11,914 nucleotides of DNA, from the NCBI GenBank assembly GCA_016793305.1, contig JAEUHU010000244.1:1-11914 (forward strand), in the 5' to 3' direction. The notes beneath the pieces were generated by a model. That model saw only the letters and a program-made list of their open reading frames with translations. It had not been told where the DNA came from and did no database searches. Shown piece by piece: positions 6,193-11,914 of the stretch (position 1 is the stretch's first letter; every line of letters starts with the position of its first letter). The position numbers and the translations under genes are program-made. The stretch comes from Planctomycetota bacterium (lineage in GTDB: Bacteria; Planctomycetota; UBA1135; UBA2386).

Positions 6193-7848
6193 TCAGTGCT
6201 GGGCGGCCAGCACGGCCTCGGCGAGTCGTTCGCCGAGCCAGACGACGCCTGCGGCGTCGAACACCAGCTGTTCGCGCTGCTTTGGCGGATCGAACCCCTC
6301 GACCAGGAACGTGTGTGGGTCGGCGGCGTCGAGGGCCCGCAGCGCGGCGACCACGTCGATGCGGTCGAGGTCCGGCTGGGCGGGCGGCCGTTGCACGCCG
6401 ACGAACCAGCGCAGCGTCGGTTGCGCCAGGTCGCGCCGCGAGGCGGCGATCAGCTCGCCGAGCCAGGGTGCCGCCTGCCGACGGTGCGGCGCCCACGCCA
6501 TGTCGTTCTCGCCGAGGTGGTAGACGACGCCGGCGAGGCGCGCTCGCTGGCCACGCTGTTCCAGTTCGGCCAAGGACGCGCGGACGAAGGCGAGGAACGC
6601 CGGATACAGGTTGCGGCGCGCGGCCTCGCTGCCGTTCGGCGTCCAGTCGACGATCTGCGAACCGCTGTGCGTGAACTTCGCCAGCGCCACCTTGGTGCGC
6701 GACCCTGCCGCGAGCACGCGGGCGAAGCTGAGTTCCGGACCGAAGGTGTCGTAGAGGCCCGCTGGCCCGAGCGGCTCGAAGCCCCGGCTTGCCCACATGC
6801 CGCCGCCGAGCGAGTAGCGGAACGGCACATCGTCGCGGTCGGAGCCCAGCGACAGGCCGGCCTTCGTCTTCGGCAGATCCTGCACGAAGGCGCGCTCGCC
6901 CTCCATGTTCCGATGGCCTGCCAGCACGTAGAGGTCGACCTCGGCGTCGGCGGCGTACGGCCACCTGGCGAGCTTTCGTTCGGGCCGAGGCTCGATGCCG
7001 CAGCGCTGCAAGTAGGCGCGGGCATGCTCGAGGCCGTGCTCGAGCTGGCCCAGCGTGCCGTAGTGGTAGTGCATGCCGGCATCGCCGCCGATCTTCACCG
7101 CGACCTGCGACGTCGGCACGTAGTCGACGTGCGGGTCGTCGGCCGCGACCTTGTGCTGCGCTTCGGCGATCGCCTGCATCGGCCCACGATGGTCCATGCC
7201 CCAGATCGTCTTCGTGCACAGTTCGCCCAGGTGGAACGGCAGCTCCGGCGCCTGCAGGTCGCGGCGCCAGCAGGCGACGAAGCGCGCCAGGTTCGTGGCG
7301 TAGGCCGTTCGGAAGCCGTCGTCGAACATGTCGTTCTCGCCCTGGTGCCAGACGAAGCCCTCGAGGCGCCACTTCACCCGACGGCGGTCGAGGTCGGCGA
7401 GTGCTTCCCGCACCGTCGCCAGCGCCAGCGGGTAGAGCTGGAAGCCGCCGGGCTGGTCGGGATTCCAGTCGAGGCCGAGCGACGTGCCGCCGGCGGCGAC
7501 CTTGACGATCGCCAGCGGTTCCTTCGTGTGTGCCAGCACTTCGCGCGCGAACGACAGCTCCGGGCCGACGATGCCGTCCACGGGCTGCAGCGGTACCCAG
7601 CCGTCGGAGCGCCGCTTCTCCTCGCGCCCGAGCACGTACCAGTAGCGCACCTGCGGCAGGGGCTCGGCCGCCTTCGCGAACGGCGGGAACGAGGCGAGCT
7701 CGGCCACGTCGGAGTCCGAGCCGACCATGTTCGACTGCCCCGCGAACACGAACACGCGCACGGTCTTCGCCTCGTCCTGGGCGCTGGCCACCGTCGGCGA
7801 CACGAGGCACACGGTTGCGAACAGCAGGCAGGCGAGCGGCTGCGTCAT
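6193..7848 (-). CDS. Exported double-SASA (DUF303) carbohydrate esterase; second domain lacks the active serine
   Basis: The protein has 551 residues from the ATG at 7848, where MTQPLACLLFATVCLVS begins a signal peptide ending ASA before Gln24. An upstream in-frame ATG at 7902 would put 18 Arg-rich residues before it and is less likely. Residues 28-283 form a SASA/SGNH-type domain with nucleophile motif FAGQSNM (Ser39), GPELSFA (95-101), VWHQGENDM (166-174) and a His-rich GMHYHYG (258-264). Residues 301-551 repeat this order: LAGHRNM (309-315), GPELSFA (370-376), VYHLGENDM (442-450), and RRDL in both. In the second copy Ser is replaced by Arg313, and the C-terminal block reads LVFDAAG where related enzymes usually have His before F. 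The first domain probably removes acetyl groups from sugars (as sialate O-acetylesterases or acetylxylan esterases do); the second may bind ligand or be structural. The DUF6288-like gene lies upstream on the same strand, 103 bases away. Confidence 0.88.
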   Translation of the reverse strand: MTQPLACLLFATVCLVSPTVASAQDEAKTVRVFVFAGQSNMVGSDSDVAELASFPPFAKAAEPLPQVRYWYVLGREEKRRSDGWVPLQPVDGIVGPELSFAREVLAHTKEPLAIVKVAAGGTSLGLDWNPDQPGGFQLYPLALATVREALADLDRRRVKWRLEGFVWHQGENDMFDDGFRTAYATNLARFVACWRRDLQAPELPFHLGELCTKTIWGMDHRGPMQAIAEAQHKVAADDPHVDYVPTSQVAVKIGGDAGMHYHYGTLGQLEHGLEHARAYLQRCGIEPRPERKLARWPYAADAEVDLYVLAGHRNMEGERAFVQDLPKTKAGLSLGSDRDDVPFRYSLGGGMWASRGFEPLGPAGLYDTFGPELSFARVLAAGSRTKVALAKFTHSGSQIVDWTPNGSEAARRNLYPAFLAFVRASLAELEQRGQRARLAGVVYHLGENDMAWAPHRRQAAPWLGELIAASRRDLAQPTLRWFVGVQRPPAQPDLDRIDVVAALRALDAADPHTFLVEGFDPPKQREQLVFDAAGVVWLGERLAEAVLAAQH

Positions 7849-7901
7849 CGCGGCAGCGTAGCGGGCGACGGCGTGGCGGCGGGCCCGCACCTGGGTCGTC
7901 A

Positions 7902-7925
7902 ACCAGCCCGACTCGGGAGCCTGGT
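7902..7925 (-). terminator. Bulged hairpin after the DUF6288-like gene
   Basis: ACCAG (7902-7906) pairs with CTGGT (7921-7925), and CCCGA (7907-7911) with TCGGG (7913-7917), giving an interrupted stem 26-49 bases past the DUF6288-like stop. No T-run follows on the minus strand. It could end or reduce transcription before the esterase gene, or be a chance GC-rich fold. The rest of the 7849-7951 spacer shows nothing recognisable. Confidence 0.25.
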
Positions 7926-7951
7926 CCAGGCGCTGCGGTTCGCGGCGACCC

Positions 7952-10372
7952 TCACTGCTTCGGCAGCGGGACGAGCTCCGGACCGGTCGTGGCGGCCTCG
8001 ATGGTCGCGATCGCCTCGCGCACGCACTTCGCCTTCTGCAGCATCAGCTCCCGGGGGAAGTCGGGCTCGTCCTTCTCGAACCAGTCGGCGAGGCGCCGCA
8101 GCTCCGGCAGCACGACCTTCGCCTTCTGGCCGTAGCTGCACAGGATCGCCATCAGCTCCGGCGTGCGGATCTGGCTCTCCCAGGGGTTCTGGTCCCGCGC
8201 GTACTGCACACACGCGGCGATGCCCTCGGCGATCCGATGCTTCGCCAGCACGCGCAGCCCTTCGACGCGGATGCCGTCGGCGAACATCTCGCCGCTCGGG
8301 GCTGGCTCGACCACGGCCCGATGGATCGCCGGCAGCAGCGGCGTGATCGCGGTCGTCGACAGGGTGCGATACACCGAACCGAGGCTGCTGCGCGCGCGTC
8401 CGTCCTGGTTGCGCAGGCCGGCGCGCACGGCTACCTGCAGTGCTGCGGCATCGACGCCGTCGAGCGAGTCGCACAACAGGCCGCCGTGTTCGCGGTCGAA
8501 CAGCGCGAAGGTCAAGTAGCGCTGCTGCATGCCGCGCGGGTCGCCTGCCGGGTCGGTGGCCGTCAGCAGGGCGAGCAGTTCCGGCACGGCTGCGTGGGCG
8601 GCCTTGCCCAAGTGTGCCAGCGCCTGTGCGGCCTGGATGCGCAACCACAGCTCGGGGGACGCCAGCAGGCGCCGCAACGTGGGAACGGCGGCCGCGGCGC
8701 GCCCGCCCAGGGCGGCGACGGCCCGGCACGCGCCGAGGCGCGTCGGCAGCGCCGTGGAGTCGAGCAGCGTCACGACCTGGTCGACCGGCGGCGTCGTGCG
8801 GCGCGCCAACGCCATCGCCGCCCGTTCGCGCACCACCGGCGACCAGCTGCCGAGACCTTCGAGCAACTGAGCGTCGGTCGCGCGGTCGTAGGCGGAGTGG
8901 CGGTCCTGGTTGTCCCAGCCACGGCCGTCGGCGAGCACAGCAGCGGCGGTTGCCGCGGTCCACTGCGGCACGACGCCAGCCCGCTTGCCGGTCAGCAGCA
9001 GCTTCTGTTTCGGCAGCGCCAACGCCAGCAGGTAGGCACCGGTCGCGTCCCAGTCGCCGTAGCTGTCGTGCTCGCGCTCCGGCGGTCCCTGGTGCGCGAA
9101 CGTTCCGTCCCAGCGCCGTGCCAGGTCGAAGTACCTGGCGCCGAACTCGTGCATCCAAGCACCCGTCGCCTGCGGGCCGCCCTGGGCAACGCCGGGCAGC
9201 GCCCACAGCATGTTGAAGTAGTTGCCGGTGTGGCCGGTGTCGCGTTCGGAACCGTGCGACGCGAGGCTCATGCGCGCGAAGAACTCGGTCGGCTCCGGCT
9301 CCTCGAGCAGCTGGAACAGCACCGCGGCCATGCCGCACTTGCCGTTGTCGTCGTGGGTCTCGATCCACGGATCGTGGTCGCCGTAGGGGATCGCCCCCTT
9401 GCCGACGTAGAACCGCAGCAGCGTGGCGCTGCGTTCGATCGCGCGACCGACCACGGCGTCCGCGACGCCGGCGCGCTGCGCCAGCGCCAGCGCGATCGTC
9501 AGCGGCACGCCCGGGGAGTTCATCATGCCGTAGCCGCCAAGCCGGCCGTCGGGGCGCGCGAAGCCGTGGCCCCACGAACCGACCGCGCTCTGCCCCTCGG
9601 CCGCTTGGACCGCGAGCCGGCGCAGCCCATCCCGCACCGACTCGTCGCCGGTGGCCAGCACGTACTCGGCCAGGAACATCGTCACGTAGCCGTAGTGCCA
9701 CGTCTGCATCGAGTCGCTGGCGAACCCGGCGGCCCACTTCGCTTCGCGCGCCAGCAGCGCCCGATGGGCGGGATCGCCGTTCGCCAGCAGGGCGAGGGCG
9801 GCGAGGGAACGCGGGATCGGATCCATGCCGCGGGTGCCCGCACGATCGGCGAGGCGGTCCGCCAGCGCGGCACAGCCGCGTTCGAGCAGGCGCTGCGACT
9901 TCTTGCAGTCGTACGGCGCCGTCGCGCTGTAGCTGCCGAGCACCGGCAGCGCGACCACCACGTCGTTCTCCTGGCCGGCCCGCCAGCGCAGCAGCCGCAG
10001 CTTGCCGGCCCCCTCGTTCGTCTCGGCGGCCGTGATGGCCTGGCCGAGTTCGGTGCGCGGATCGTGGGTGAAGCGTTGGCCGGAGACACCGAGCAGCACG
10101 TCGCCGACCGCGAGCACGCCGTCGGCAGGGGAGCCCTTCGCGACCGCGGTGATCACGACCTGCCGTGCGGCGGTCGTCACCAGGTGGTCGCAGTGCATCC
10201 AGCCGCGGGCGCCGGTCGGTCCGAGGTTCCAGTCGTGCGGGGCCGCGGCGGGGATCGTGTCGCCCTTGGTGAAGTCGGGGATCGCTGCCTTGCGTTCGTC
10301 TTGTGCGGGCAGGGTCAGCGCTGCGACGGATCCGAACAGGAACGCGGCGAGGCCGGTGTGACGAGACGGCAT
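7952..10372 (-). CDS. Exported DUF6288-like protein: PDZ-like, alpha-toroid and HEAT-repeat regions
   Basis: The predicted protein has 806 residues. The ATG at 10372 gives the signal peptide MPSRHTGLAAFLFGSVAALT ending LPA before Gln24; the frame stays open 51 codons further upstream without signal-like sequence. Residues 32-65 carry DFTKGDTIP and HDWNLGPTGARGW, openings I recognise from planctomycete DUF6288 proteins. Residues 68-142 form a PDZ-like domain (AVAKGSPADGVLAVGDVLLG). GSYSATAPYDCKKS (146-159) introduces a helical region to about 465 resembling an alpha/alpha toroid, with SWGHGF (266-271), HDDNGKCGMAAVLF (340-353) and DTGHTGNYFNMLWALPG (378-394). About 500-605 looks like HEAT repeats (RERAAMALARR; RLGACRAVAALG; RIQAAQALAHLG). 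The 630-806 tail is mostly helical. The biochemical role is unknown; the design suggests an extracytoplasmic binding or scaffold protein, perhaps a degenerate glycan-active toroid. It may be cotranscribed with the esterase gene and is divergent from priA. Confidence 0.85.
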   Translation of the reverse strand: MPSRHTGLAAFLFGSVAALTLPAQDERKAAIPDFTKGDTIPAAAPHDWNLGPTGARGWMHCDHLVTTAARQVVITAVAKGSPADGVLAVGDVLLGVSGQRFTHDPRTELGQAITAAETNEGAGKLRLLRWRAGQENDVVVALPVLGSYSATAPYDCKKSQRLLERGCAALADRLADRAGTRGMDPIPRSLAALALLANGDPAHRALLAREAKWAAGFASDSMQTWHYGYVTMFLAEYVLATGDESVRDGLRRLAVQAAEGQSAVGSWGHGFARPDGRLGGYGMMNSPGVPLTIALALAQRAGVADAVVGRAIERSATLLRFYVGKGAIPYGDHDPWIETHDDNGKCGMAAVLFQLLEEPEPTEFFARMSLASHGSERDTGHTGNYFNMLWALPGVAQGGPQATGAWMHEFGARYFDLARRWDGTFAHQGPPEREHDSYGDWDATGAYLLALALPKQKLLLTGKRAGVVPQWTAATAAAVLADGRGWDNQDRHSAYDRATDAQLLEGLGSWSPVVRERAAMALARRTTPPVDQVVTLLDSTALPTRLGACRAVAALGGRAAAAVPTLRRLLASPELWLRIQAAQALAHLGKAAHAAVPELLALLTATDPAGDPRGMQQRYLTFALFDREHGGLLCDSLDGVDAAALQVAVRAGLRNQDGRARSSLGSVYRTLSTTAITPLLPAIHRAVVEPAPSGEMFADGIRVEGLRVLAKHRIAEGIAACVQYARDQNPWESQIRTPELMAILCSYGQKAKVVLPELRRLADWFEKDEPDFPRELMLQKAKCVREAIATIEAATTGPELVPLPKQ

Positions 10373-10381
10373 CGGCGCAGG

Positions 10382-10388
10382 GTGCAAG
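10382..10388 (-). promoter_or_regulatory. CTTGCAC leader element before the DUF6288-like start
   Basis: On the minus strand CTTGCAC lies 9 bases before the ATG, where a ribosome site would be expected; no purine-rich Shine-Dalgarno sequence is present. Similar CTT...CAC strings precede the kinase gene (331-338), the putative peptidase gene (4427-4434) and priA (10468-10473). The function, if any, is unknown and the match is short. Confidence 0.15.
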
Positions 10389-10418
10389 GGCCGCAGCGAA
10401 TCGGCAAGGCCCGGCCTG

Positions 10419-10444
10419 GTCGGCGACCGCCATCGGTCGTCGGC
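10419..10444 (+). promoter_or_regulatory. Possible RNA hairpin in the priA leader
   Basis: Bases 10419-10429 can pair with 10434-10444 around a CCAT tetraloop: 11 pairs, nine Watson-Crick and two G-U. The two wobble pairs form only in plus-strand RNA (they become A-C mismatches on the other strand), so the fold favours a priA transcript, 41 bases before its GTG. It lies in the 112-base divergent spacer 10373-10484, where no clear promoter hexamers are visible. Confidence 0.35.
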
Positions 10445-10484
10445 GGTTGCGTTCGGTCCGGCATCCGCTTCACTGGCCCGGCCC

Positions 10485-11914
10485 GTGAGCGAGCTCTTCG
10501 CCGATCCCGATCCAACGCCGCGCACCTACGTGCAGGTGGCGCTGAACCTGCCGCTGCGGCGCGAGTTCACCTACGCGCTGCCCGAAGGCGTCACGGCGCG
10601 GCCGGGCAATCGGGTGCGCGTGAACTTCCACGGCCGCTCGCTCGGCGGCGTCGTCACCGCGGTCGGCGACACGACCGACCTGCCGCCGGCGAAGGTGAAG
10701 GCGATCGAAGCGCTGCTCGACGACGAGCTGACGATGCCGCCGAGCCTGCTCGAGCTGGCGCGGCGCATGGCGGTCACCTACGGCTGCTCGTTCGGCGAAG
10801 CGCTCGACGCGATGCTGCCGGCGGTCGCGAAGCGCCGCAGCCAGCGGCGCATTCCGCACGTGCAGCTGAAGGCCCCGCACGACCTGGCGCTGCAGGCGAT
10901 CGCCGAGCTCGAGGACAAGCACCAGGAACAGTCGCGCGTGCTGCGCACGGTGGTCGAGTTCGGCGGGCCGATGCCGACGCTCGACGTGCGGCGGCGCACC
11001 GGCACCAGCGACAGTCCGTGGCAGACGCTGGTCAAGAACGGGCTGCTGCAGAAGGTGATGCTCGCCGAGGAGCTCGAGGAGCTGGTGCCCGCGGCCGAGG
11101 AAGCCGCGGTGCGCCACCAGCTCAACGAGCACCAGCAGAAGGCGGTCGACATGGTGGCGACGAAGGTGCGCGCCCGCGAGCACCGCACGTTCCTGCTGCA
11201 CGGCGTCACCGGCAGCGGCAAGACCGAGGTCTACCTGCGCATCCTCGAGGAAGTGCGGAACGCCGGGCGCTCGGCGATCGTGCTGGTGCCGGAGATCTCG
11301 CTGACGCCGCAGACCGTCGGTCGCTTCGCGTCGCGCTTCCCCGACACAGCGGTGCTGCACAGCGGCCTGACCGACGCCGAGCGCGGCCGGCAGTGGCAAC
11401 GGCTGCTGCAGGGCAAGGCGAAGGTCGCCGTCGGCGCCCGCTCGGCCCTGTTCGCGCCGGTGCAGGACCTCGGCCTGATCGTGGTCGACGAGGAGCACGA
11501 GACGTCGTTCAAGCAGGACAGCACGCCGCGCTACCACGCTCGCGAGATGGCGATCGCGCGCGGCGAGCTGGAGAAGGCGGTGGTGGTGCTCGGCTCGGCG
11601 ACGCCGACGCTCGAGTCGATCGGCAAGGCGCGGCGCGGCATCTACGAGCTGCTGGTGCTGCCGCAGCGGGCCGGGGCCGGGCGCATGCCGAAGATCGTCG
11701 TGCAGGACCTGCGCGGCGAACCGAAGGAAGTGCGCCGGGCCGGCGTCGTGCTGTCGCGCACCTTGTTGGTGATGATGGAGGAGCGGCTGAAGGCACGCGA
11801 CCAGGTGCTGCTGTTCCTGAACCGCCGCGGCTTCGCCCCGGTGCTGCTGTGCCCAGGCTGCGGCGAGGCGGTGAAGTGCGAGCACTGCTCGGTGTCGATG
11901 ACCTGGCACGCGCG
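10485..11914 (+). CDS. priA: Primosomal protein N' / replication restart helicase PriA (3' end cut by window)
   Basis: PriA is the cytoplasmic 3'-to-5' DNA helicase that recognises abandoned forks and reloads the replisome. From the GTG at 10485 there are 476 full codons, open to the window edge; PriA is usually about 700-800 residues, so roughly two thirds is present. YVQVALNLPLRREFTYALPE (15-34) is the typical start of the 3'-DNA-binding domain, which supports the GTG as start. Walker A is GVTGSGKT (240-247), followed by LVPEISLTPQ (267-276), the Walker B box DEEH (335-338), a SFKQD loop (342-346) and motif III GSATP (370-374). FLNRRGFAP (444-452) leads to the first zinc pairs CPGC (456-459) and CEHC (465-468). 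The remaining zinc cysteines and helicase motifs V-VI lie beyond the window. The gene is divergent from the DUF6288-like gene, without a Shine-Dalgarno sequence. No defect is visible. Confidence 0.96.
   Translation, partial: MSELFADPDPTPRTYVQVALNLPLRREFTYALPEGVTARPGNRVRVNFHGRSLGGVVTAVGDTTDLPPAKVKAIEALLDDELTMPPSLLELARRMAVTYGCSFGEALDAMLPAVAKRRSQRRIPHVQLKAPHDLALQAIAELEDKHQEQSRVLRTVVEFGGPMPTLDVRRRTGTSDSPWQTLVKNGLLQKVMLAEELEELVPAAEEAAVRHQLNEHQQKAVDMVATKVRAREHRTFLLHGVTGSGKTEVYLRILEEVRNAGRSAIVLVPEISLTPQTVGRFASRFPDTAVLHSGLTDAERGRQWQRLLQGKAKVAVGARSALFAPVQDLGLIVVDEEHETSFKQDSTPRYHAREMAIARGELEKAVVVLGSATPTLESIGKARRGIYELLVLPQRAGAGRMPKIVVQDLRGEPKEVRRAGVVLSRTLLVMMEERLKARDQVLLFLNRRGFAPVLLCPGCGEAVKCEHCSVSMTWHA

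Noticed and set aside
2477..6523. A 1348-codon open frame on the plus strand spanning the M1 gene in antisense and the next peptidase gene in another frame
   Set aside because: It crosses two well-supported genes on opposite strands, its translation is Arg/Ala/Gly-rich without domains, and long open shadow frames are expected at this GC content.
6196..8346. A 716-codon plus-strand frame antisense to the esterase
   Set aside because: Antisense shadow; the esterase motifs lie on the minus strand and this translation has no recognisable domain.
7899..10433. An 844-codon minus-strand frame overlapping the DUF6288-like gene
   Set aside because: It is a frame-shifted shadow of the real gene, Arg/Pro-rich, with no signal peptide or motif; the 806-residue frame has family features throughout.
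10470..11909. A 479-codon minus-strand frame opposite priA
   Set aside because: Antisense to unmistakable PriA helicase motifs; His/Arg/Leu-rich translation typical of a reverse-strand shadow.

Overview
The window is a GC-rich bacterial chromosomal segment, tightly packed and free of mobile elements, RNA genes and CRISPR. The gene families point to Planctomycetota. These are a DUF6288-type PDZ/toroid/HEAT protein, a SASA-type (DUF303) carbohydrate esterase, a transmembrane Ser/Thr kinase, an M1 metallopeptidase, and a MazG-like protein with a cysteine-rich tail. None of the six visible start codons is preceded by a clear Shine-Dalgarno sequence, which fits that phylum. This assignment is inferred from gene content and composition, not from a phylogenetic marker search.

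Layout from left to right: the 3' end of a MazG-like nucleotide pyrophosphohydrolase gene (+, 1-186); a hairpin-bearing spacer; a membrane-anchored Ser/Thr protein kinase (+, 340-2259); convergent with it an exported M1 metallopeptidase (-, 2288-4183); a 256-base divergent intergenic region with a 10-bp inverted repeat; an exported second gluzincin-like putative peptidase (+, 4440-6173); convergent with it an exported double-SASA esterase (-, 6193-7848); upstream of that on the same strand an exported DUF6288-like protein (-, 7952-10372); a 112-base divergent spacer with a strong possible RNA hairpin; and the first two thirds of priA, the primosomal helicase (+, 10485 to the window end, GTG start).

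Functionally, the middle is a cluster of four exported proteins: two zinc-peptidase-like proteins, one carbohydrate esterase and one scaffold-like repeat protein. It lies between regulatory and housekeeping genes (MazG-like, kinase, PriA). The genes alternate in direction, so this is not one operon. The only same-strand neighbours with possible cotranscription are the DUF6288-like gene and the esterase, 103 bases apart.

The most unusual points are three. The esterase is an internal tandem duplication whose second copy has lost the active-site serine. The kinase is non-RD with a DYG magnesium motif and an incomplete glycine loop. All four exported proteins are predicted to begin with glutamine after signal-peptide cleavage. 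I did not find a convincing new defence or mobile system here.
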